Assembly (NCBI GenBank): GCA_000328365.1
Contig: KB295062.1
Location: 297,809-361,808 of the forward strand
From: Capitella teleta
Lineage: Eukaryota > Annelida > Polychaeta > Capitellidae
Direction of reading: 5' to 3'
DNA: 64,000 nt
In this document: piece after piece, positions 12,504-23,613 of the stretch
Position numbering within the stretch: the stretch's first letter is position 1
Layout of the letters: every line of letters starts with the position of its first letter
Notes under the pieces: model-generated
Databases searched by the model: none
What the model saw: only the letters and a program-made list of their open reading frames with translations
Told to the model about the DNA's origin: nothing
Program-made: the position numbers and the translations under genes

Positions 12504-15500
12504 TCATGCATGGACATATTTGGCTGCCAGAACAGGTTTAGTAACAATAGATGTCAAAGAAGCCGCATGCGGGTGACGAAGGCCATCACAGTTATTCGAA
12601 TACATGCAACCCTGGATGAAGTAAAGCATACCTGCGTAGGGCCATCCTATCTGGTCCTGCACTTCGGGGTAAGCATCGTAGTCCTCATCCTCATCATCGC
12701 TACTGTACTGCTTCGATCTCACCTTCCTCTTGAATAAGCAACTGAAATCACACTGCAGATGCACAACTGATATACACAGCAATCACTCACAAGGCTCCGG
12801 TGCAGCCGAAAAAGAGGAACACTGAGGAAGTCACTCCGATTAGAGCCAGCAGGGAAGGGTGCAAATTCAAGAAGGCAAACACGTTCAAAGAGGTGCCTAG
12901 AATCGAAATGCGTTACATAACCATTGCTTAAGGAAGCACGCAATATCTTGACTAAGTAACAAGGCTGTGTAATTCACGTTATCATAATCTTCACATATTA
13001 TTATGCAACGATACACTGTTTGCGTGCTGAAATTGACACCAGGATGAAGAGGAAATGACGTGAGCCTTCGTGAGGCACAGTTAGCTAGGTAACACTTGGA
13101 ACAATGCCAGAACCATGTGACATCCTAATTATATTCAGATTTGAGGTCATTGTTTGGTGGATTATTCTGAGAAAAATGTAGAAGAATGCCAGTTCCTTTG
13201 ATAAGCCCCTCCTGATGCCTTATCTGGTTAATATAAGGATATAAAACATGTATATTTCGAACACCGATGTCAACGGTATATCCACATCGATGAATTTGAA
13301 TATTAAGCAAATATTATGTGAAAATAAGATATATAAATATAATTTATTTTGTGTTGTGTTGTGCACTTTAAGGTTTGGTGAATAATTGTAGATATTGCAC
13401 TAGAACATAATTAAATATTCCTTCCATTTTTATGTGACAGGCAATACATATTTGGAGTCTCTGATCGAACCTGTGTTTAGTCAGTTTGTATGTAGAGAGT
13501 ATTGCTTATCATGAATATAGTGTACATGCGCATACCTCTTACTGTCAAAAGGTGGACAATACCGTTTGGGAAGAAAGTCACTTAAAATATTGATTTATAT
13601 TTAAGATATATTTACAAGAGTCTCACCGATGCAAGATTCCTCGCCAGTCGAACCCACATACTTTGTGTATTGCATCCCCACGCAAGGATCGCACGAATCG
13701 GCAGCATGGTTTGCCTGGGATAAAAACACAATTAAACAAGAGAAGTTGATTAATTAACAGTCTATATATTGATTTGCAGTATGGTAGATTGAGCGATGAG
13801 TTACCTGGTATGAGCCTTTCTTGCAGAACAAACACTTGTTGTGCTTATCATCTGGCGAGTACGTGCCTGGATGGCACGGTACTGCAATAAAATATGAATG
13901 CGTGATAGCATTGGAATTATTCATAGTATCTTCGTCTTTCTGGGTGCATGGCTGCCATACAGGGCTCGATGTGTTCAACGAATGCTCCAAAAGGATCAGT
14001 CAAATTTTGGCTCATGTTGTGTAAATTTACCGAATAGAGTAACATTGCTAATTGTGATTGTGGGCAGTGAAGCTCGCTTTATGAGGTAACATACTACAAG
14101 AGTATATGCCACAATGCAAGCCCATGCATTCGTCTTTGAAAACGTGGCAAGCTACAGAGCTTAAATTATTTTATATTTGGTCTTAAATGGGAAGATTATA
14201 AGATTGCTACCAATCCATTGCACTTTTCACATTCATTAACTCACTTAAAAAAATGTGTCTTTGAAAATCGGTCTTTGAACATATACAAAGCTACATATAA
14301 TTCGGTTAAACATAACTTTTTTCCTTGTTCTTTTTCTTTCTCCTTTCCTCTCCGTTGCTGCTTCTTTTTACACACACGTTTCTCTGCTACCTTTGCTCCT
14401 GCCCTCTCTTGCCAATTAATTGATCAAATGTTGTATGATGTTAATGGTATAAGCAATTGTCGCTTAAGTCACCCCAGTCTAAGCTTAACATTGCCTACAT
14501 TAACTGTACAATTCATTTCTGTTATCATATGCTTTGACCGAAATAAATTTGATTTGATTTGATTTGACTTACAGCAAATCGTGTCCTTGAATGTTCTGTA
14601 CCCCGGAGGACATTTCATGATAACTTTCTCACTGAAAGCGAACTCATAATACGACATTCCATACTCCAGTTCGGCCTCCGTCGACGCTTCCTTTTCGTGA
14701 TTATGCAGCTGTCGCGCCATTTCAAAATTCTACGGAGAGAGAAATTAAAAACTGCGTGAAATCGACAGCGGACTTCGACTGACGGTGTCCAGTTCCATTG
14801 TGATTGCTCTTTTAACGCAGACGACATTGCATTTGGGCTTTTTGAAGGTGTCAGGGAGTCCGAGCTTGACATCGACCAGCAGCTCTTTCGTTTCATCTTT
14901 ATGATCATCAAAGAGACGAACAAAGCGCTCATGACAGGTGCTATTGATCGAGAACGGACACGTCCAGTTCTGTTCATGATAGACCTGACACATGAAATCT
15001 TCCAGGAAATGCTGCTTCTTGGCGACTTGGTCGACGTCGCATGCCGACATGTGGTACACAAAGGGCACCTCAGCTGAGAACTTGGGTAATTGATACACTG
15101 AGGGTGTACACAAGGGTATAGATATATATATATATATAACGGAGAGGGCGGCCTTTTACCCAGGAGGTGATGGGGAATCTGCTTGCTACTGTATCCCTGC
15201 CCTTTCACTTGACAGGAGTATTTCCCAGAGTCTTCAGGGCGCACTCTTTTGATGACGAGAGCTCCAGTGGATTTCACGAACACCCTGTCGTCAATTTCGA
15301 CGTAATCGTCACGAAATCTCCAAGTGAAGTGTTCGGATGGCATGTCAATGTTCTCGGAGTTTGCCGCACACCTCATCTGCACCTTGTGGTTTAATCTGGC
15401 AAACACTGAGGAGTGAGGTTGTTATTGAATGGCACAATGTGACATCAACAACCAACCTGCCTTGACGATGCTTTTGTGGTGCGGATGAAGCTCTTCTTTC

Positions 15501-16977
15501 GCACTGCCTACCGAAATGGAATGTCGACATAAACATTATGATCACGCGTTCGCTCACTTTCGTCATCAATGTCCATTGCGCCGTAGAGGAATTCCTCCGG
15601 TTCTCGTCTGTCTTCTTCGGTGACCTCAAACTTTTTCTTTTTCAGCAATTGGCGTTTCGTTTCTTCCATGTCGATAAAAGCTGCAAATTGATGACATGTC
15701 TTCATCTTGGAGGCAACGAATACCAACCACGAAACTAAACATTATGTGATATTATTGCACAGTTAATTCAATAGTGAATAGTATATTTTGTTATCGCTTA
15801 ATTGCTATAACTCTTCAAGCAATTCGCATGCATCTCTTCCGATCTTCTTCAGCTCAGTTCAGCCTTTCGCAGCGTAAAAACCTGTATATTCTTTGCTCTG
15901 TACCACAACACATGAACACTGTCCACGTGGCTTTATGCCCCGGGCACTGCATCCTAGGGGTGAAGTATGCAATAACACGCCGTATTAGAGTCCTACTGCA
16001 AGTATGGCTGCGCATATTCGTAGTGTATATAATTATATAGTTTTACGACAATGTACTCCTAGTAACGATATTCTATCCAGTTCAACCGAGTCAGTTGTGT
16101 CACTTGGCGCAACTCCGGACGCCTTTCTGGCTTGAAAAAAAAAAAAAAAAAAAAAAAAAAATAAATAATGACCGAAACGTGAACTGTGTAATTGATATTA
16201 TCAGCCATATATAAAACGATATCCTTTAAAGCTAATAATATATAATAGAATGATTTGTTATGATGATCTGACCAACTCTTTCGTAGGGTTTCTCGATGTC
16301 CTCCAAGACTTCTTTCTCGTGGTCGTCCAGATTTTTCTCCGCCTCATCCTCCTCGCCATCCTGTTCCATCTGTTTCACTCGGTTGTACACTGAAATCGAA
16401 TAATTCAGATGAAGCGAAAGCAAACCACAGAAGCAGATGAAGTGAAAAGCATTACGTAATTCCCTCAGGTAATGCCACACAATGTACGTCTTACCTTTTA
16501 GGTCGGTTTTAGACATTTTATTCACGGACCCCGCAGGAAGCAATTTGTCGATATTCTCAGATCGTCTGACTGAAACAGTGAATCTTACAAGCGTATAATT
16601 AATAATTATACCAACTATTAAAAATCGAGACTAACTAGCTCAATGATATCCCATTGGTTCTTGCAAATTGTCAAATGTCAGTTTTATCGCATGAAAATGT
16701 TATTATAACGAGTGTATTGAGACCATTAGTTTTGAAAACTTTATCACATTATGTGCCAAAAATTGCTGCCAATACAACCCAAGACCCAAATTGACCTATG
16801 ACCTTCAATTATTCATACCTCGTGATTTGTGTCTAGTGTCCATTTCAGATTGTAGTGACTGAAGCTGGCATTCTGCAAAGGAAGACGACATCGCATCAGT
16901 CAGACAATCGTCATTCGATTCTCACCAATGAATGCGATGAGCGACAAGACGACATACATCGTCGTCCTTCTGTTCAT
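12504..16977 (-). CDS. Ig-domain, Cys-rich type I membrane protein, ZPBP-like layout
   Basis: Thirteen exons with agreeing phases: 16926-16977, 16819-16872, 16495-16569, 16273-16389, 15512-15680, 15160-15395, 14784-15097, 14573-14729, 13805-13881, 13627-13714, 12791-12896, 12632-12741, 12504-12523; 524 residues. Seen: signal peptide 1-18 (MNRRTTMYVVLSLIAFIG); charged, probably coiled stretch about 30-155; Ig domain with Cys165, Trp181, the DSGKYSC motif and Cys217; a Cys-rich region ending CPPGYRTFKDTICLPCHPG, then TYSPDDKHNKC and SCDPC; one membrane helix about 458-483; a 40-residue acidic tail (SSDDEDEDYDAYPE). The order Ig, cysteine-containing middle, then C-x-PGxYSPDxxxxC resembles zona pellucida-binding protein (Sp38/ZPBP), an acrosomal sperm protein in vertebrates, but those lack this membrane helix. 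The acceptor of exon 6 was chosen at GCCAG|ATT because it alone keeps frame. Family assignment is tentative; the gene itself is firm. Confidence 0.75.
14280..14570 (+). mobile_element. Probable LINE 3' end in intron 8 of the Ig gene
   Basis: A T/C-rich stretch ends GACCGAAATAAATTTGATTT followed by further GATTT units (about 14538-14566). This AATAAA plus pentamer tail is typical of 3' ends of invertebrate non-LTR retrotransposons. It runs up to the donor of the flanking exon (14573), so the tail abuts the splice site. No coding part is left. Confidence 0.4.
16132..16162. repeat. Poly-A run in an intron of the Ig gene
   Basis: About 27 consecutive A in the intron between exons 4 and 5. It is one of at least nine such long A or T runs in the window; no retroposon body is visible beside it. 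Confidence 0.85.
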
Positions 16978-17198
16978 CTTTGTCTTTCGAATCTCGTTTG
17001 ATCTCAGGACGAATGCAAGGACGACCTGAAATTGAAATGAACCCGATATTCAGCCAATCACACGGCTACAATTTGATCCTCTTGCTCATCATACATTTGA
17101 TTGCACTTTGGTATTTTTTCTGACTCATTTTTTGAATGGATGTGAAAAAAGCTTTACTTGATATATGTATACTTTTGATTATTAATTATATACTTTGT

Positions 17199-17520
<322 letters not shown>

Positions 17521-18434
17521 CAATATATTGAATTATTGAATGTCGAGTGAACAGTAAATTTCGTGTATTAATTAAACAAGTCAGAAATCTTGAAATTTAT
17601 AAATTTAGGACCCAAGTCCCGAGTTTCAAAGCGTCAGGCCCTGGCAAGCATTGAAATGACTTGAAACCTTTACTGATTCGCATTTACTATACCATTTAGT
17701 TATGCACAGCGATTCTTATGACAGCAAAGAAGGAATCTCGACCGAGAGATTAATCATCACCAGGAACACAGAAATATGACACATATGCATTCCACCCTCA
17801 ACGAAGTTTTTGTTACCATTCTAAATATTATCACTGCAAAGAATATAACATGAAAAAAAAAAAAAAAAAAAAAAACAATGAGAAACATTCGAGCAAGAGA
17901 TTGTAAAGGGGGGGGGGTCGCATCTTTGTTTTCGGGCTTTCAGAGTAAGACCACATGTACTGTATGTCGGCCTACGTATAATGGTATCTTTTGATTCCCA
18001 TAATAAACTCTGCACCAAGTATTTCTACTATACCTATCGATTATTCATCAATCCGGTCTGATCATGCTAGTGTTTCTATTTGTCGCTACCAGGCACATCA
18101 CAGTGCACATATTACATCATAGCATTGGCCATACATACATCGGGTGTATCATAGGTTAGATACATGTACACGTATATTACGTTCGGGCGATCATAATGCC
18201 ATGTCTAAGCCACCTGCAGATGAATTGGGAGAATACGTGATTCATAATGTTTCATTGTTTCATTGCAAAATGCAAATGGCTTTGCACCCATTTCAATGCA
18301 AAGGTGGAGAAATGTCGATTGTTTGGATCAGGGTTTCTTTGTCCTTCTGTTCGTCTGAGACATTTATTTGGTGATATGGCAACAAAAGAAACCGGAGACA
18401 TCATGCACCGGGTCTCATGTCTGCTGCTTGGTTG
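17521..18434. other. No gene recognised
   Basis: AT-rich spacer with a poly-A run near 17853-17875 and a G9 run near 17911. The short open frames overlap on both strands and are unsupported. Confidence 0.5.
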
Positions 18435-18439
18435 TGTGC

Positions 18440-18625
18440 TGTAGCAGTGCCACATTATGACAAACTCGCTCATCTGCTCAATCGCACATCTACTCAATCG
18501 CATATCCACTCAATCGCTTCATTATCACACTACAATATATAAACGCTTACTTGTGCAATAAAGTTCAGTTTTTCTGTATTGAGATCCTCGGTTGTCTCTG
18601 TTTTTCTCAACCTGGGATCCCTACA
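18440..18625 (+). mobile_element. Solo LTR (probably Gypsy-type), 186 bp
   Basis: Starts TGTAGCAGTGCC and ends GGGATCCCTACA (TG...CA), contains a TATA-like ATATATAAA (about 18534-18542) and AATAAA (about 18559), and is flanked by the 5-bp duplication TGTGC (18435-18439 and 18626-18630). Three tandem copies of a CTCAATCGCAYATCYA-like 16-mer lie inside. The first 85 bases recur at 63916-64000 with one difference, so the family is multicopy and fairly young. No internal coding part is present here: a solo LTR left by recombination. Confidence 0.85.
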
Positions 18626-18630
18626 TGTGC

Positions 18631-20400
18631 CATGGGCATACAATGCTATTGAATGAGTTATCAATCGAGATTGCAGCTGCTGACTTGGTATTCGTTCAGG
18701 CCGCTTTTCTTAGCCCAAAATGTATACTTTCATGGATTTGGTATTCAAATGCGAACAGCATGGGTTTGGTGTCAAATGTGTGTTATCGCAATCTCAAGAG
18801 CACGGCTGTGCATGATCCGATGATACCGGTTTCATACTGCAAGTTTATTCAGAAGTGAACCTGTCTAGAGGTGATCACTTCATTGTTGATACCAATTGGT
18901 ATCTTGATATCAATCTGAAATTATGAATGAATTATAATCAATCTGCAGCTGTCCTAGTTTAGATTGACTTGCATGTCATTGGCAGCCTGCCAATTAAGCA
19001 CCGAAATGGCCTACATTAGTACGTAAGGCATAGGTTAATGACCTAATATTATATTCATCGCATCATTTATGTATAATCGTTTAAATTGTAATCAATTTTG
19101 CAATTACAATTAAAATCCGATAATTTCGTAGGTCTTGATTTGCAAAATATTGATATAAAATTGAATCTTGATCGCGCGTGCGGAAATTATTTGTTGATTG
19201 TAAGATCAGATGATTCCCAGGCTTCATTTAAAATGACATATTGTGCTCTTTATATCAACTGATCTGACCTTTGCACTTTACGATTGACACCTGATGCAAA
19301 GGACTTTCTGCATTACACGAAATCGTCGTAAGATCAAAGATTTCAATGTAAATGTTGCAACAATTTTTTTTTTTTTTTTTTCAAAGCGATATTTCCTTTT
19401 ATTCGTCATAATTCATGGGGTATAGTGTTATGTTTAACCCGCTGAATTCGTTTTATCTTGTTGCCTTTCAAATGTTTTACTCCTTCACACTTTTCCTTTT
19501 AACACGAGCGTTTTAGAGCACTATCGTTGTGGATTTTACGCTATACAAAAATAAATTTTATTATTAATATTTATTTTATTAATTCAGTGCGCAAGTTAGC
19601 CGCCCCAGTTAAATTCCTTCAAACCGGAATAATCTGAAACCAATAAATTATTAACTTTTGACGTCAATCAGTTTCGAGGCATATGGCCTATTTCTTTCTG
19701 CGACATGACTCCAAATAGGCCACAGCAGGATTAAGTAAAATTCACCTCACCTCCAGACCTCACATCACTTCAGTCTTTCGGCATATCTATATATGGTTTG
19801 CCATGCAGTATATACACAGCTCGCCTATCCTAATGTCTAATGATAAAACACCTATCGCCCATATGATAACGTTCTATATAGAGTGTAGGGCTACTCGATC
19901 AGTCTTGAGACTGGCTTCCCCATGATTCTAAGGAGGAGTAGTTTGGCTTATTCTGCATTATTTCACCTCGGACTTGTATCGGCGAAGGTTCGGCAGATTG
20001 GCAGCTGTGTGATTCCAGCCGTTTAAATGGTCATTAATTATGCGTAATTGTGAGAGTGTAGGTCTTGTCAACATTCACAAGTCGATAATAAAAATTAAAA
20101 TACATTTTTGAGCAACTCACCATTGAATATTAGAACATCTGACTCAGAAAACCCAATCACGTAATGAACTCCATGTTAGTCTCACTCAACACAACACAAT
20201 CAGTTGCCTAGCAACGTAAACTGATGCCGACTTCCTGGCGTACAAGACTTAATAAGTTGCTATTGCAAAATATAAGCTTAATAATTGAAACATTGATAGC
20301 ATCTTGTTCATTGATGTCAGCTTGGTATTTTGCTTTCCCCAATAGTCGAGTTCCTAACTTCATAAATATAATTTAATAATAACAAGCTGAGTATAAGTGA
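18631..20400. other. No gene recognised
   Basis: AT-rich spacer with a poly-T run near 19364-19381. No conserved coding signal. Confidence 0.5.
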
Positions 20401-20801
20401 ACTGCAGGTTTTATTCCGTGTAGTGCTGTGCTATTTTTATAGATTCTAATCAAGTTGCATGGTGATAATACATTCTGAGTATAATGCATGTTGCAAGAAG
20501 AGTATCGCCATAATAACGGCACAATTAAAGAATGGTTGGAAGCACTTGCGTACGTGAGTGAAAGCAGCCATATCGCTAACTCCGAGTGAAACTCAGACGC
20601 TTCTCGCCCAGGCAGTAATCTGGACATTCATATTATTACTTGCCTTGCGCAAAGTGAGTGGTATCTCGCATGTCTGCTATCTTTGTTAATAAAATATTGA
20701 CCAATCTAGCGAGTACATTCAAAACTATATCACTAAATAGTCAATACAGTTGAAGCCGCAAATTAGAAAAAAGAACGTTGCTCTGCGTGTCCATCATTTG
20801 G

Positions 20802-21947
20802 TCATCCCTGTCGGACACAAGTCTTGAAGTCCAGCTCTCCTATCGCCCCGATAGCATTCGCTACCAAAATCAGAATGGCTCCGATGATTTCCAGCGCATC
20901 GGGATGCCCGGACTGAATCTCTGGAACCTTGATGACGTACTGGAGCAGAACCAACAGAGCGATACTTCCGGCAGCGATGAGGCTGAACACTGGAGGCGGC
21001 GTGCGCATCCAGGAAGCGTACAGACTGACTCCGCAGATGTCGAATAACACAATGAATCCGATAAATGGAAGCAGGTGCCTGGGAGCTGATAGATCCAGGG
21101 TCCAGACCGGAGTTGTCAGCAGAAAAAGCAGAATGGTGGCCACTAGGAAGCCCACTACAGGGAAGAAGAGAAGTACTTTGGAGAAAGATGCTTGGCTTAG
21201 TTTTCTGTGCATGATGAAATTTGCGCCGATGTACAGAAGTGAAGATAAGACGAGCAGAATGTATGACATGGAAGGATGAAATGAGGTTAACACATTTCGC
21301 TTCTGTGTTCCAATCAAGAGCGGATCGTGTGAAATATTGACCGACGGGAGAGGAATGACCACGACTGGGTCGTAATAGGTCACGGAGATCAAATACAGCA
21401 CAAGACCAACAACACACACAGCTGTTGCTGCCATTAAAGCTTTGCTGATGTGTCTATCAAGAGCGACTGTGATGATGATGCTGAGCAAGAGTAGAGATCC
21501 TTGACCTAAAGCTCCTACCACTCCCGAAGGAAGAGTCTCCGCTGACATGTAAAACAACGAAGTGCTCATTCCATTGCATAAGGCTGCCACCGTGAACCAC
21601 TTTGCCTGGTCAGGCTCCAGCTTCTTCAACCTCCCCCAGCAGACCCCCCATACCGGCACTGAGGTCAGGAGATGGGCGAGAAATCCATAGAACAGTAGCT
21701 CCATGGGTTGCACGGTATGAGCCCCGAGCAGCTGAAGGCAGGGTATGGACAGCGTCGTGCTGACCGCGAACAGAAGGGCGAATCCGACCCCAATGAACAG
21801 CGAGCGATTGTCCAGTTCCCCTGAATCTCTTTTCAGCAGAGACGAGGACTCGTTATTGACCGTTGAGCTTCCGGTCAAGCTCTCTGTCGAGACAGTCTTC
21901 TCCATGTCTCCCTCTGTCATCGTCCCTCCTTCTGCAATTTTGCTCAT
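20802..21947 (-). CDS. EamA/DMT-type multi-pass transporter-like protein, intronless
   Basis: A single 381-codon exon. The first ~49 residues are polar and Ser/Thr/Glu-rich, with a dileucine-like LLKR; then about ten hydrophobic helices follow, starting with LFIGVGFALLFAVSTTLSI and ending with ALEIIGAILILVANAIGAIG. The layout (ten helices in two halves, short loops, GALGQGSLLLLS in the first half) is that of the drug/metabolite transporter superfamily, which includes nucleotide-sugar carriers and SLC35G-type proteins. The loop between helices 5 and 6 has one N-glycosylation sequon (NIS). Substrate cannot be read from sequence. The absence of introns among intron-rich neighbours suggests either a retrogene or the single-exon habit known for SLC35G-type genes. 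A possible AATAAA on the minus strand lies at about 20410-20415. Confidence 0.75.
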   Translation of the reverse strand: MSKIAEGGTMTEGDMEKTVSTESLTGSSTVNNESSSLLKRDSGELDNRSLFIGVGFALLFAVSTTLSIPCLQLLGAHTVQPMELLFYGFLAHLLTSVPVWGVCWGRLKKLEPDQAKWFTVAALCNGMSTSLFYMSAETLPSGVVGALGQGSLLLLSIIITVALDRHISKALMAATAVCVVGLVLYLISVTYYDPVVVIPLPSVNISHDPLLIGTQKRNVLTSFHPSMSYILLVLSSLLYIGANFIMHRKLSQASFSKVLLFFPVVGFLVATILLFLLTTPVWTLDLSAPRHLLPFIGFIVLFDICGVSLYASWMRTPPPVFSLIAAGSIALLVLLQYVIKVPEIQSGHPDALEIIGAILILVANAIGAIGELDFKTCVRQG

Positions 21948-21959
21948 TGATCGTTGGTT

Positions 21960-23340
21960 TTAAAATGGCCAGCTTGAAACGGCAGAAGGTATAAATCCAT
22001 ACTCTACACCCAGACTTTTCACACCTGTGACTCAATCTTTTTGAGATGCAAACGTGTGTGATAATGTCTATACTTCACAATAATGCGTTGTCATGGTTAC
22101 GCAAAGGGTTTACGCGAGCACATTACCGAAGTTCTATACCAGGAGTAGTCAATTAAATTGATTGCAGTGCAAATACGTTAATTAAATGACTAATCTCTGA
22201 TGTCATCCGATGATGGTGTTGTTGCGACAGCTGTCAATTGATCCGAACCGCATCTGTTAAGAATCACGGATCGATGCAATGAATGCGAACGATTAATCAT
22301 TTAATAGATGTATAGGAGTTGTATGCAGTCATCAATAGTATTCAACATTTATAACTTCAGAGAATCAAAACACAAAACAATTCGTGGGCGCTACGCAAGT
22401 GCTCATGGGTAATTAGAAACTACAGGAAGATAACTGATCAGCTAACACATACAGAATCGTCTAATGTCTAACGAATGTTTATGTGAATCAAATACATTTC
22501 TTGTCTGAGTGATTAACAGTGCTACCACCGCCCGCTGCAGAAAGAATGCAAAAATGGAACAATGCAAGCTGGCCAGATACTGTAATATGTATGAGCAAAA
22601 ATTTAAACATTTTGCTTTTGAAACTTTAAGGTCATGGGAGCGATATCAACAACAAAATTTATAAACGAGCTAAAAATGAAAATCGAACTGGCAACAAACG
22701 ACAAACGAGAAAGCCGCTCCCTCTTTCAGAAAATCTCCTTCGCCATCATTAGGAGAAATTCTTCATCAATTCTATCCTCATTAAAAAGTCATTCAGAATT
22801 TCTACTATTCTATCTACCGTAAATATTCTATCAGCGAGGGAAAATGTGCTCTTGCAATTTAATACCGGAAACCGTGGAGGCTGAAATAGAATGATATTTA
22901 TGGTAGCCGGTGATTTTTAATATCCGTGAATCGCCAATTTTACCCATGCATATGTACCGAACAATTAATCATGTCGTGATATAAGATAAAAAAAAAAAAA
23001 AAAAAAAAAAAAATGGCTATATGAATATTGGCTCATTAATGCGGAGTATTAGATTGGGGCTACACTTCTTTGTGACAAATATGACACATTGGCGTGGACC
23101 TTGGACTATCTTGATTAGTGATATATCTGTGTCTCACTGTCATCTGATTGGCTGTGTGGTCGACCTGATGGTGGTCGACGTGGATGATATGGACACCGAG
23201 ACAGTTATGAGGAATGATATCAAGCCTTGGAATACAATAATTATTGGTTGTTAATCTGCAGGTCTGTATAATGAATATTCATTTGTGTACTCATGAATGA
23301 GGTGAATGGCAAACGCAATCAATGAATATTTTAATCTCAA
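21960..23340. other. Intergenic, no gene recognised
   Basis: Upstream flank of the EamA-type gene and downstream flank of the ankyrin gene. Contains a poly-A run at 22988-23012. A possible poly-A signal for the ankyrin gene (AATAAA on the minus strand) is at 23343-23348. Confidence 0.5.
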
Positions 23341-23613
23341 TTTTTATTGAACATCACGTTTTCTTCCGCGTCGACATGAATATCATAACGTTCAGTTTGT
23401 ACCATTATAAGCATTTACATTGATGTGAATATCACTATGCACCAGACAGCATCAAAACCCCAAAACAATTAAGTTCGCTTAACAAGACGTACGCTTAATA
23501 TTAATATTACAGCAGACTTAACGCGTGCAATTAGATGAGACACTGGTCTCAAACCCAGAGCAAACAAGAATGACTCATAAGTCATCAGTTCTTAAATCAC
23601 AAGTCACAACCGA

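Noticed and set aside
20794-21417. 207-codon open frame on the minus strand overlapping the EamA-type gene
   Set aside because: Shadow frame of the transporter gene with no domain and unlikely composition.
23097-23230. Possible C/D snoRNA (GATGATAT ... CCGAGA)
   Set aside because: The C and D boxes do not match consensus and no terminal stem was seen.
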